From assembly GCA_900551365.1 (NCBI GenBank), contig URVZ01000013.1, forward strand, positions 1 to 36,225: a stretch of DNA of 36,225 bases. The letters are read 5' to 3'. This DNA is from an uncultured Collinsella sp. (GTDB lineage: Bacteria > Actinomycetota > Coriobacteriia > Coriobacteriales > Coriobacteriaceae). The notes beneath the pieces are model-generated. The model was not told where the DNA came from. It worked only from the letters and a program-made list of their open reading frames with translations, and made no database searches. How positions within the stretch are numbered: the first letter of the stretch is position 1; each line of letters opens with the position of its first letter. Position numbers and translations under genes: made by a program. Positions 1-6,854 of the stretch are shown piece by piece.

Positions 1-1280
1 TCTCGGGCGATGAGTACACCGATGGCGGCCTGACCCTCAACGACATGATCTACGTCTCGCGTCGCCTGGAGAAGGCCGGCGTCGACATGATTCATGTGTC
101 AGGCGGCACCACCATTAAGCGCGGCTCCGCGATTCCCGCCGCCGGTACCCAGCAGGCCTCGCACGCTGCCTGCTCGCGCGAGATCAAAAAGCACGTGAAC
201 ATTCCTGTTGCCACGGTCGGCCGCATTAACGAGGCATGGATTGCCGAGGAGCTGATCGAGGACGGCGCCGCCGACATCTGCATGATGGGCCGCGCCAATC
301 TGTGCGATGCCGAGTTCTGCAACAAGGCCGCTGCCGGCAACGCCGATGACATCCGCCCCTGCATTGGCTGTCTGCGCTGCCTGAACGGCATTATGTTTGG
401 CAAGCGCATCTCCTGCACCGTCAATCCGGACGTGGAGCGCGACGAGGCCGGCTACGAGCCTGCCGCTACGCCCAAGAACGTGCTGGTCGTGGGCGCTGGT
501 CCCGCAGGTATGGAGGCGGCCTACATTGCTGCCAAGCGCGGGCACCACGTGGTGCTTGTGGACAAGCAGGACGAACCGGGCGGCGAGATGCGCATCGCGG
601 CTGTTCCGCCGGCAAAGCAGGAGCTTACGCGCGTGATCAAGTATCAGTATCGCCGCCTGGCCGAAGCGGGCGTAACGTGCGTCTTTGGTACCGAGCTATC
701 TGCTGAGGATATTCAGCGCGACTATGCCGGCTACGAGGTCGTTTTGGCCTACGGTGCCGAGCCTATCGCTCCGGCCTTTATGCAGGGCTTTAAGCAGGTC
801 ATGACGGCTGACGACCTGCTGGGCGGCAACGCCTTCCCGGGCAAGAAGATCGTCATCGTCGGCGGCGGTACCGTCGGCTGCGAGACTGCCGACTATCTGG
901 CTCCGCTGGTCAACGACCTGTCGCCGGCCAATCGCGATGTCACCGTCATCGAGATGACCAAGACGCTCGCTGCCAACGAGGGCGGCGCCGGCCGCGCGGT
1001 GCTCATCACGCGCATGCTTTCCAAGGGCGTTCACGTGCTGACCGAGGCCAAGGTAACCGAGATTACCGAGGACACCATCAGCTACGAAAAAGATGGCGAG
1101 ATCCACACTATCGCCGATGCCGATACGCTGGTGCTTGCCATGGGCTATCGTCCCAACACCAAGCTGGCCGACGACCTGGCCGCTGCCGGTGTTGCCACCC
1201 ACGTGCTGGGCGACGCCCAGAAGTGCGGCAACATCCGCGATGCCATCGGCGATGGCTACAAGGTTGCCTGCGAGCTCTAG
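1..1280 (+). CDS. Old-Yellow-Enzyme-type NADH:flavin/2-enoate oxidoreductase, 5' partial
   Basis: The reading frame is open from base 3, so the gene starts upstream of the window; about 425 residues of a protein family usually near 650 are visible. The first residues (SGDEYTDGGLTL) and the following VSGG and TVGR segments belong to the end of the FMN-binding TIM barrel. A 4Fe-4S cysteine cluster follows (CIGCLRC, with a further Cys 12 residues on). Next come an FAD-binding Rossmann motif (VVGAGPAGMEAA) and an NAD(P)H-binding one (IVGGGTVGCE). This order matches 2,4-dienoyl-CoA reductase, enoate reductase and the BaiCD/BaiH bile-acid enzymes. Such enzymes pass electrons from NAD(P)H through FAD and Fe-S to FMN to reduce an activated C=C bond. 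The substrate cannot be read from the sequence. A strong terminator follows at 1434. Confidence 0.9.
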   Translation, partial: SGDEYTDGGLTLNDMIYVSRRLEKAGVDMIHVSGGTTIKRGSAIPAAGTQQASHAACSREIKKHVNIPVATVGRINEAWIAEELIEDGAADICMMGRANLCDAEFCNKAAAGNADDIRPCIGCLRCLNGIMFGKRISCTVNPDVERDEAGYEPAATPKNVLVVGAGPAGMEAAYIAAKRGHHVVLVDKQDEPGGEMRIAAVPPAKQELTRVIKYQYRRLAEAGVTCVFGTELSAEDIQRDYAGYEVVLAYGAEPIAPAFMQGFKQVMTADDLLGGNAFPGKKIVIVGGGTVGCETADYLAPLVNDLSPANRDVTVIEMTKTLAANEGGAGRAVLITRMLSKGVHVLTEAKVTEITEDTISYEKDGEIHTIADADTLVLAMGYRPNTKLADDLAAAGVATHVLGDAQKCGNIRDAIGDGYKVACEL

Positions 1281-1433
1281 TCAACCCCTTGTTGCGTGGG
1301 GGCAGGTTACTTTGCACCAACTTGGCGCATGTAAACCTGGCCCCATTGACGAGGTTTCCGCCATCCCAGGGCGGCTACATGGAGTAGCGCCCGTGCGCAT
1401 CGATTCCCTCTCATAGATGTGCGGCACAAAGAA
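1281..1433. other. 3' untranslated region with a possible hairpin
   Basis: No coding sequence is visible. A long imperfect inverted repeat pairs 1298-1310 (GGGGGCAGGTTAC) with 1331-1344 (GTAAACCTGGCCCC). A short one, CCGCC/GGCGG, lies near 1360-1376. Both precede the terminator at 1434 and are probably part of the transcript's 3' end. Function unknown. Confidence 0.35.
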
Positions 1434-1464
1434 CCCCGAGCTCACACGAGCTCGGGGCCTTTTT
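1434..1464 (+). terminator. Rho-independent terminator of the oxidoreductase gene
   Basis: A perfect 10-bp stem CCCCGAGCTC/GAGCTCGGGG (1434-1443 with 1448-1457) has an ACAC loop and is followed by CC and five T. Confidence 0.9.
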
Positions 1465-1619
1465 ACGGGCTTTAGCCTGTGCGGGGCGCGCAGCGCGCCG
1501 CATCAGAAACCACCCGCTATGCGGGTGGGGCCAAACGGCTTTACAAAGCCGCCCCCTCGCCGGACACTTGCGATTGTTCAGGCCGCAAGGAATCCGAGTC
1601 GAGAGGGCGGTGGTGGCGT

Positions 1620-2090
1620 ATGGCCCAGAAGGCCTACAGCCTGTCGCACACGAAGTGGATGTGCAAGTACCACGTCGTGTTCACGCCGAAGTATAGGCGC
1701 AAAGTCATCTACAACCAAATAAGGTCCGACCTTGGGGAGATCTTCAGGAAGCTCTGCCAGTACAAGGGGATAGAGATCATCGAGGGGCACCTGATGCCCG
1801 ACCACGTCCACATGCTGCTGGCGATACCGCCGAAGTACAGCGTATCGAGCGTGATGGGCTACCTGAAGGGGAAGAGCTCGCTGATGATATTCGACAAGCA
1901 CGCGAACATGAAGTACAAGTTCGGCAACAGGAAGTTCTGGGCCGAGGGCCACTGCGTGTCCACGGTCGGCCTGAACGAGGCCACGATCGCGAAGTACATC
2001 CGGGAGCAGGAGAAGGCCGACATCGCGCTCGACCGGCTGAGCGTCAAGGAGTACGAGGACCCCTTCGGCAGGGGGCCGGGGCGTAAATAG
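1620..2090 (+). CDS. tnpA: IS200/IS605-family Y1 transposase TnpA
   Basis: The 156-residue product has the usual size and order of an IS200 TnpA: CKYHVVFTPKYRRK near the N-terminus, the HUH metal-binding motif in MPDHVHMLL (about residue 60), and the nucleophilic tyrosine in ATIAKYIREQE near residue 125. The enzyme cuts and joins single-stranded DNA through a 5'-phosphotyrosine bond as a homodimer. An ATG at 1620 is preferred over the upstream in-frame start because the GAGAGGGCGG ribosome binding site lies before it and the family begins with this sequence. The gene looks intact, so the element may be active. Confidence 0.95.
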   Translation: MAQKAYSLSHTKWMCKYHVVFTPKYRRKVIYNQIRSDLGEIFRKLCQYKGIEIIEGHLMPDHVHMLLAIPPKYSVSSVMGYLKGKSSLMIFDKHANMKYKFGNRKFWAEGHCVSTVGLNEATIAKYIREQEKADIALDRLSVKEYEDPFGRGPGRK

Positions 2091-2200
2091 CGCCGGTTTG
2101 ACCGGCCCGCCACGGGTCAATCTGCAGTGCGGCCCGAACCCCGTGAGGGCCGGCGCCTTTAGACGCGTGCCGGAAATCCAAGGGTTATACCCTAAGAGCA

Positions 2201-2225
2201 AACCACCCCTTTTAGGGGTGGTTTT
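2201..2225 (+). terminator. Right-end hairpin of the IS, terminator-like
   Basis: The stem AACCACCCCT/AGGGGTGGTT (2201-2210 with 2214-2223) has a TTT loop and is followed by TT. It could be the subterminal hairpin recognised by TnpA, a terminator for tnpA, or both. Confidence 0.6.
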
Positions 2226-2250
2226 GATTCGTCTGGATTGGGGACGCATA

Positions 2251-2370
2251 GCCGGACGAAAGCGTGTTGCGTTTGGCGTAAAACCATACGAAAGTGCAAT
2301 TTGCGTCTTATTTCCGAACGTAAAACAGACGAAAACCGTTTACGTCTGCTTTAAATCCGTACGAAAACGG
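2251..2370. repeat. Four degenerate copies of a TACGAAA-containing repeat
   Basis: ACGAAA occurs at 2256, 2288, 2329 and 2361, giving spacings of 32, 41 and 32 bp. Each copy sits in a wider similar context; 2277-2296 and 2319-2338 share CGTAAAAC and ACGAAA in register. The third copy is also the centre of a 23-bp near-palindrome (2326-2348), and GAAAACGGTTTTC near 2364-2376 is a perfect dyad. The block lies between the IS and the 3' end of the ATPase gene, so it may terminate that gene or bind a protein. Confidence 0.5.
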
Positions 2371-2398
2371 TTTTCACCTTGCAGGGCAGTTGCCGTTT

Positions 2399-3490
2399 CT
2401 ACAGTTCAACTTCCAGTTCGGCTTTGTGTTCGCAGAGGTAGTCGCGCATGTAGGGGATGGCAAATGAGACCTTGCCGTACGAAGGAGCCTCGATAATCGA
2501 TTCTCTTAACAGGCGGCTGCGGACGGAGCTCACCTGTTGAGGCGTTTTGTTTAGGGCATCGGCAACCATGCTGGTCGAGCTCGTCTGCCCCAAAGACGCC
2601 ATGCTCAGCAGATAAGCGATGCACGTGGGCGGAATGCGCTGCAGCGCGGGCTCAATCACCATGGCGCAGAAGCGTTCGCGTGCCGTTGCAATGCCACGCT
2701 CGGCTTCTTCTTCTCCAATAATCGCTGTGTGCGCGCGTCTTGCCAACTGCCATGCGTAGTATCCAACGAGTTGGATCATGAAAGGATAGCCTTGCGTTGC
2801 CTCGGCAAGTTGGCCGGCAATACCTGGCTGCAACTCCATGCCAGACGCTTCAATGGTTTCCTCGAGGGAGTACGACACTTCGGTTACTGCCACAGCCTTC
2901 AGATCAAAGGGGAGGGCACGGCGCAAAAACGTAAGTGTCTTTCCGTTGATGATGCTTTCAATCATCGAAGGCAGCCCAGCAAAAACAAAGGCGATATCAA
3001 GGTCTTCGCCGATAACCTGCTGAATCGCAATGGAGAGCGTTCGGACCTCATCGAGCTCTGCGTCTTGAACCTCGTCGAGAGTGATGAGCAGGCCATTTCC
3101 ATTCTTGGATATTGTCTGTCTCATGGCGTCGCGTAGCGATGGGCCGATTCGCTCAATATCTATGCTGCCGATGGATATGCCAGCTACGGTGGGCTCAAAT
3201 CTGGCGTGTTTGGCCTGGAATTTGGGCTGCAGCTGTTCGAGAATGCGCTGGCAAAGTCCCTCGGTTGCGACCTCTTTTATGACCGTCCAGCCACGGCTTT
3301 GCGCCAAACGTGAGCACTCGTCAAGGAGGACCGTCTTGCCCGTTCCACGGACGCCGGCTATGCGCATTAGGCGCCCCGGGGCACCAGGCCCGTTGACGAG
3401 GCCCTCATTGAATTCTTCGAGCACATCTTCGCGGCCGATAATCGTGGGAGGTGTTTTACCTGCTGTGGGCTTAAAAGGGTTTGTTTGCAT
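2399..3490 (-). CDS. AAA-family ATP-binding protein
   Basis: The 363-residue product has an N-terminal IIGREDVLEEF box, a Walker A motif GVRGTGKT near residue 46, a Walker B segment LLITLDEVQ near 135, and a sensor-like FVFAGLP near 165. The C-terminal 80 residues look like a winged-helix domain (LNKTPQQVSSVRSRLLRESII). This is the ORC/Cdc6- and STAND-related ATPase group often annotated only as 'ATP-binding protein'. The cellular role is unknown. The ATG at 3490 is chosen over a GTG nine bases upstream because AAAGG lies eight bases before it. Upstream lie six unusual 10-bp tandem repeats. No partner gene is adjacent, so it may act alone or be an accessory gene. Confidence 0.85.
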   Translation of the reverse strand: MQTNPFKPTAGKTPPTIIGREDVLEEFNEGLVNGPGAPGRLMRIAGVRGTGKTVLLDECSRLAQSRGWTVIKEVATEGLCQRILEQLQPKFQAKHARFEPTVAGISIGSIDIERIGPSLRDAMRQTISKNGNGLLITLDEVQDAELDEVRTLSIAIQQVIGEDLDIAFVFAGLPSMIESIINGKTLTFLRRALPFDLKAVAVTEVSYSLEETIEASGMELQPGIAGQLAEATQGYPFMIQLVGYYAWQLARRAHTAIIGEEEAERGIATARERFCAMVIEPALQRIPPTCIAYLLSMASLGQTSSTSMVADALNKTPQQVSSVRSRLLRESIIEAPSYGKVSFAIPYMRDYLCEHKAELEVEL

Positions 3491-3509
3491 GTGAGCCACC
3501 TTTGCTCAA

Positions 3510-3571
3510 GATATAGCAAGATATAGCAAAGTATAGCAAAGTATAGTGAGATATAGCAACGTATAGCGCTG
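3510..3571. repeat. Six tandem ~10-bp repeats, consensus GATATAGCAA
   Basis: Units begin at 3510, 3520, 3531, 3541, 3550 and 3561 with the core TATAGCAA or TATAG. On the strand of the ATPase gene they read TTTGCTATAC or TTGCTATATC and end about 20 bp before its start codon. The 10-11 bp period places each copy on the same DNA face. Each unit also contains a -10-like TATACT or TATATC. It is probably a cooperative operator or a variable-length promoter spacer. Confidence 0.7.
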
Positions 3572-3593
3572 TTTGCGGGTTCTTACGGTGGTG

Positions 3594-4274
3594 CTATTTC
3601 CCGAATGCCGCGCGCACAAAGCGCTGGGCGAACAGCTTATTAGCGATGTTGATGACATGGTCCAAGAACAGCGCCGAGATGGCGGTGGTCACGCCAAAGC
3701 CGCCTAGGTTGTGCATGAGCGCGAGCGACAGAACGAGAGACACGGCGACATGCGAGCAGTCGAACACGACTTTTACGTCGCCAAAGCGGCGTTTAATCTT
3801 TTCGGCAATGACCTGCACCAGGCCGTCGGGCGCGTTGGGGACAACGCCCATGTTGACGACGAGACTTACGCCAAATGCAGTGACAGCGAGGGAGAGCAGC
3901 ATGGTCTCAACCTGTATGGGGAGTGCTGCGGGATGCAGCGGGTTGACCGCCATGAAGAAGTCGGTGAAGCCGCCGATGAGCGTTGAGAAGCACAGCTCGA
4001 GCAGGATGCGCGGCTGGAACTCGCGTCGCAAGATAGTGAATTGTGCCACGATGTAGGCGACATAGGTAGCAGTGATCCAAAAGCCGAGCGTCTTGCCCGT
4101 GAGCATGGATAGGGTTGTGGCAAAGCACGTGAGCGTGGCGACGCCCAGGCCGGATGCCGTCTGGAGACTCATGCCGAGTGCCAGTACTGCAACGCCCGCC
4201 AGATACATCAGCATCCTGATGACGGTATGGAACCAATCGATCTTCTCGCCATTCATGATGATGAGCGGTCGCAT
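3594..4274 (-). CDS. YczE/YyaS/YitT-type integral membrane protein
   Basis: The 226-residue protein has five or so hydrophobic segments. It carries the family's typical patterns: GMSLQTASGLGVATLTCF in the first helix pair, VVNMGVVPNAPDGLVQ in the middle, and GFGVTTAISALFLDHVIN near the end. YczE-like proteins are small membrane proteins of uncertain function; B. subtilis YczE has been tied to surfactin/lipopeptide production. The start at 4274 follows a weak GAACGGG site; an internal ATG at 4256 is the alternative. Upstream lies a long structured leader ending in a U-tract (4302), so expression may depend on read-through. It shares promoter design with the kdgK-eda operon. Confidence 0.8.
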   Translation of the reverse strand: MRPLIIMNGEKIDWFHTVIRMLMYLAGVAVLALGMSLQTASGLGVATLTCFATTLSMLTGKTLGFWITATYVAYIVAQFTILRREFQPRILLELCFSTLIGGFTDFFMAVNPLHPAALPIQVETMLLSLAVTAFGVSLVVNMGVVPNAPDGLVQVIAEKIKRRFGDVKVVFDCSHVAVSLVLSLALMHNLGGFGVTTAISALFLDHVINIANKLFAQRFVRAAFGK

Positions 4275-4301
4275 GTTGCTACCCGTTCTTTCGGTTGTGT
4301 G

Positions 4302-4432
4302 AAAAAACTGACCCGGACCGGCAAAAGAGGATTATCGGAGGCACTGCTGTTAAAGCAGAAAAGCCGGCCCCACGGTCAGTTGTCTAGGAAGTGTCTCGCT
4401 GTGCCGGAATGGGACTGAAGAGCCAGCGAGAC
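4302..4432 (-). ncRNA. Structured RNA module E2, copy 1, with terminator-like end
   Basis: Read on the minus strand, a 9-bp hairpin (4424-4432 with 4393-4401) shows AGUCCCAUUCC in its loop. After a short C/U-rich linker comes a branched hairpin. Its outer stem is ACUGACC/GGUCAGU (4374-4380 with 4307-4313), its inner stem GCCGG/CCGGC-like (4363-4368 with 4317-4322), and it holds a small CUGCU/AGCAG hairpin (4354-4358 with 4344-4348). The outer stem runs straight into six U, so this end resembles an intrinsic terminator. A second copy lies at 8632-8761. The 17-nt plus-strand sequence TTATCGGAGGCACTGCT (4332-4348) is identical there, as is GGAATGGGACTG, while both outer stems differ by matched changes. 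It may be the end of a small RNA, or an attenuator before yczE. Confidence 0.6.
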
Positions 4433-4453
4433 GGGAGGAAAGCAAATGACATT

Positions 4454-4511
4454 GCGTGGGCAATAGGATGCCAAGATGGTAGGGTGCGTCTTAGCATCCT
4501 ATTGCTCACGC
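4454..4511 (-). ncRNA. Hairpin module E1, copy 1
   Basis: Arms 4454-4471 and 4494-4511 form an 18-bp stem with one mismatch around a 22-nt loop (4472-4493). The loop holds an inner AAGA/UCUU pairing and the segment CACCCUACC on the minus strand. The loop is the same as at 9931-9952 at 20 of 22 positions. The stem sequence differs at about seven positions, nearly all compensated. It lies just downstream of a promoter and operator, so it would be at the 5' end of the transcript. Confidence 0.65.
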
Positions 4512-4514
4512 TCG

Positions 4515-4530
4515 ATGAAATCGGTTTCGT
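4515..4530. promoter_or_regulatory. LacI-family operator, yczE/sRNA promoter
   Basis: ATGAAATCGGTTTCGT has the LacI-family core AAATCGGTTT and matches the kdgK operator at 9987-10002 in 15 of 16 positions. It lies just after the -10 box of the minus-strand promoter, where binding would block transcription. Confidence 0.7.
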
Positions 4531-4539
4531 TTGAGCCTT

Positions 4540-4566
4540 AGTATACGCACGGGATTCTATTTGCAA
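4540..4566 (-). promoter_or_regulatory. Promoter for the E1-E2 leader and yczE
   Basis: On the minus strand TTGCAA (4561-4566) and TATACT (4540-4545) are separated by 15 bp. The kdgK promoter at 10013-10039 has the same hexamers and the same spacing. Confidence 0.6.
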
Positions 4567-4584
4567 AGAGAAAAACAATAAAAA

Positions 4585-4596
4585 GTGAACGTTCAC
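4585..4596. promoter_or_regulatory. 12-bp perfect palindrome GTGAACGTTCAC
   Basis: A perfect dyad lies between the divergent yczE-leader and hit-gntP promoters. It resembles a TetR-type half-site pair. No TetR gene is in the window. Confidence 0.35.
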
Positions 4597-4630
4597 CTAA
4601 TCGTAACAACTCGTTGGCTGTATCATGGCG

Positions 4631-4664
4631 GTAGTCGATACGAAACCGATTTCGTATCGACTAC
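4631..4664. promoter_or_regulatory. LacI-family operator inside a 34-bp palindrome, hit-gntP side
   Basis: The 34 bp pair perfectly except for the two outer bases of the central CCGA. Its middle 16 bp, ACGAAACCGATTTCGT (4640-4655), is the exact reverse complement of the operator at 9987-10002 before kdgK. The palindrome lies about 100 bp upstream of the HIT start codon and argues that hit-gntP is in the same regulon. A hairpin role in RNA is possible too. Confidence 0.7.
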
Positions 4665-4761
4665 GCATGCGTTGTATCTGTCCATTATCTGGTGGTGTAA
4701 ACGAGGGGTTACGCCTGCCGCAAAAGCGGCATTCATCATTGTCCAGATCGAAAGGATCACC

Positions 4762-5196
4762 GTGGAACAGCATACCGATTGCTCGTACTGCATGTGCGGG
4801 ACCGACAACACGCTCGTCGATGCCTTTGGCATCCCCATGCTTGACCTGCCTGCCAGCAAGCTCATCTTGTTTAAGGAGCAGAGTCATAAGGGCCGCGTAA
4901 TCGTGGCCTCCAAGCAGCACGTCGATGACATCTCCTGCATGTCCGAGGAAGACGCCGCCGCCTTTATGGCCGATGTCCGCCACGTCGCGGCAGCGCTGCA
5001 CAAGGCGTTCAATCCCGACAAGATTAACTTTGGTGCCTACGGCGACACCATGCATCACCTGCACGTGCATATCGTCCCCAAGTACAAGGACGACCCGTTT
5101 GAGTTTGGCGACGTGTTTGCCATGAACCCCGGTCGCGTCACGCTCGAGTCGGCTCAGTACGACGAGATCGCCCAGGCAATTGTCGCCAACCTATAA
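4762..5196 (+). CDS. HIT-family (histidine triad) nucleotide-binding hydrolase
   Basis: The 144-residue product carries the HIT active-site motif HLHVH followed by IVPKY near residue 98, and an N-terminal CSYCMC pair of cysteines that in related proteins binds zinc. HIT proteins hydrolyse nucleoside phosphoramidates, adenylylated compounds or dinucleoside polyphosphates. The GTG at 4762 is preferred because AAAGGA lies about six bases upstream. An upstream in-frame start at 4585 would encode through the operator palindrome and gives sequence unlike the family. The gene is followed after 66 bp by a gluconate-type permease, with no terminator seen between, so the two may be co-transcribed. A link between HIT function and sugar acids is unclear. 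Confidence 0.88.
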   Translation: MEQHTDCSYCMCGTDNTLVDAFGIPMLDLPASKLILFKEQSHKGRVIVASKQHVDDISCMSEEDAAAFMADVRHVAAALHKAFNPDKINFGAYGDTMHHLHVHIVPKYKDDPFEFGDVFAMNPGRVTLESAQYDEIAQAIVANL

Positions 5197-5262
5197 GCGA
5201 GTAAAAGCTGCTATTTCGAATAGAAGCACTTGGCTTCATTGCCAGTTAAAAGGAGCTTATCT

Positions 5263-6597
5263 ATGAATGCGGGAGTTGTTTCACTCCTTTGGGTGCTGGT
5301 GGGCGTAGTCCTGCTGGTCGCCATGATCGTTAAGTTTAAAATCAACAGCATCATTGCGCTTATTCTTTCCGCCATTTTTATCGCCCTTGCCGACGGCATC
5401 TCTGTGGGCGACCTTGTCACCACCATGGAAGATGGACTGGGCGGAACGCTTAAGTCGCTTGCGCTGATCATTATCTTTGGCGCAGCCATCGGAAAACTGA
5501 TGACCGATTCGGGTGCCTCGCAGCAGATTGCCGACACTATCGTTGACAAGCTCGGTATTAAGCTGCTGCCTGTTGCGCTTCTGATCATCGGCGTTATCTT
5601 TGGTATGAGCATGTTCTACGAGGTGGCGTTCCTTATCGTTACGCCGCTCGTTATCAGCATCGCCAAAGAGGCCGACATCCCCTATATGCGCCTGATTATC
5701 TCGGCTGTTTCTGGTACCACGATGGGCCATTCTCTTTTTCCGCCGCAGCCTGGTCCTATGGCGCTGGTGAGTGCCTTTGGTGCCGAGGTTCCGCCGGTCT
5801 ACATCTTTGGTCTGATCGTCACGATTCCGACACTTATCTGCTCTGGTCTTTTGCTGTGCCATTTCATCCCCGGTCTCGATGACATGCCGCTTGGCAATGT
5901 TATGAAGCCGGCGGAGCGCAGGCCCGCGGACGAGCTTCCGCCGTTTTGGCTTTCCATTCTGGTGCCGCTGTTCCCGGCAATCATCATGATTGGGGCTTCG
6001 ATTATCAAGAACACGGTGGGCGAGGGTTGCTTTGCATACGATCTTGCCAGCTGCATCGGTAGCGCAGATATCACTATGCTCATCACGATGATTCTTGCCA
6101 TGGTTGCGTATGGTTATACGCGCGGCATGGATGGCGGAGAGATCTCTAGCTCTATGTCCGATGCTATCAAGGGCGTCGCGAACGTGCTGCTCGTTATCGG
6201 TGCCGGCGGCATCATGAAGCAGGTCATCATTACTTCTGGCGTTGGCGCGACGCTTGCCGACATGGTGAGCCTCATGCCAGTGTCGCCGCTGATTTTGGCT
6301 TGGGTGATCACGGTGGTCCTGCGCCTGCTCACCGGCCAGGGTACCGTCTCGGCCATCACCGCCGCCGGCGTCGTGGCGCCTATGGTTACGCAGTTTGGCA
6401 TCAACCCGGTGCTTGCAGTACTGGTCTGCGCCTGCGCATCCAATACCATCACGCCTATGTATGACGGCGGCTACCTGCTGTTCCAGCAGTCGTTTGGCCT
6501 GTCGATGAAGGATACCTATAAGACATGGGGCCTGTTGGAGCTCGTCAACTCCGTTGTCGGCCTCATCATGGTTCTAATCCTGAGCCTGTTTATCTAG
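5263..6597 (+). CDS. GntP-family gluconate/sugar-acid:H+ symporter
   Basis: The 444-residue protein is almost wholly hydrophobic, with 12 or more membrane segments. It shows GntP family signatures: GMSMFYEVAFLIVTPLV near residue 110, FPPQPGP near 165, and GQGTVSAITAAGVVAP near 370. Family members import gluconate, 2-keto-3-deoxygluconate-like acids, glycerate or idonate; the exact substrate is not readable. The ATG at 5263 follows AAAAGGAG with seven bases between. The LacI operator upstream and the KDG kinase/KDPG aldolase genes nearby point to a gluconate- or uronate-derived acid. A strong terminator follows at 6634. Confidence 0.92.
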   Translation: MNAGVVSLLWVLVGVVLLVAMIVKFKINSIIALILSAIFIALADGISVGDLVTTMEDGLGGTLKSLALIIIFGAAIGKLMTDSGASQQIADTIVDKLGIKLLPVALLIIGVIFGMSMFYEVAFLIVTPLVISIAKEADIPYMRLIISAVSGTTMGHSLFPPQPGPMALVSAFGAEVPPVYIFGLIVTIPTLICSGLLLCHFIPGLDDMPLGNVMKPAERRPADELPPFWLSILVPLFPAIIMIGASIIKNTVGEGCFAYDLASCIGSADITMLITMILAMVAYGYTRGMDGGEISSSMSDAIKGVANVLLVIGAGGIMKQVIITSGVGATLADMVSLMPVSPLILAWVITVVLRLLTGQGTVSAITAAGVVAPMVTQFGINPVLAVLVCACASNTITPMYDGGYLLFQQSFGLSMKDTYKTWGLLELVNSVVGLIMVLILSLFI

Positions 6598-6633
6598 GCG
6601 AGAAACGCATAAGACAAGCGTGTCTCACCGCAA

Positions 6634-6680
6634 GCCCGCGGACAGTTGCCTATCAAACTGTCCGCGGGCCTTTGCTTTTT
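6634..6680 (+). terminator. Rho-independent terminator after gntP
   Basis: A perfect 14-bp stem, GCCCGCGGACAGTT with its complement (6634-6647 and 6656-6669), is followed by CTTTGCTTTTT. Confidence 0.92.
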
Positions 6681-6705
6681 ATACCAACGGCATGTCGCAC
6701 CCGTC

Positions 6706-6792
6706 CCCCCTCATAAGTTGCGGTGGAATAGTTCCTGTTTTTGCTGCTGAAGGCCTTGAACAGGAACTATTCCACCGCAACTTATGAGGGGG
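6706..6792. repeat. 34-bp perfect inverted repeat, TTGCGGTGGAATA family
   Basis: Arms 6706-6739 and 6759-6792 pair without a mismatch around a 19-nt loop. The motif TTGCGGTGGAATA returns in degenerate form at 7565-7627, so the two copies flank the GntR gene. No T-tract follows, so it is more like a REP or MITE-type element than a simple terminator. Confidence 0.8.
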
Positions 6793-6854
6793 CGGGGGAT
6801 GCGATAGTATTGCATGGTGGTATTCGATTAACCGAGGCTTCATCCGAGGGCTTT

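Larger units (their letters stand above)
1467..2225 (+). mobile_element. IS200-type insertion sequence (boundaries approximate)
   Basis: A single Y1 transposase gene is flanked by hairpin-rich non-coding ends, as in the IS200 group, which lacks terminal inverted repeats. The left part has an 8-bp hairpin at 1510-1528 (CCACCCGC/GCGGGTGG) and other small palindromes. The right part has a 10-bp hairpin at 2201-2223 (AACCACCCCT/AGGGGTGGTT). The left boundary is a guess: TTAC (1463-1466) lies in the T-tract of the upstream terminator and resembles the target tetranucleotide of IS608-like elements. The right boundary is taken at the end of the last hairpin. No tnpB/fanzor-like gene is present. Confidence 0.65.

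Noticed and set aside
2251..2370. Second possible CRISPR-like array
   Set aside because: The four units are degenerate, spacing is uneven and no cas genes are present.
3510..3571. Possible CRISPR array
   Set aside because: Units are about 10 bp with no spacers; no cas genes are near.
4585..4761. N-terminal extension of the HIT protein
   Set aside because: It would be encoded by operator palindromes and does not resemble HIT proteins.
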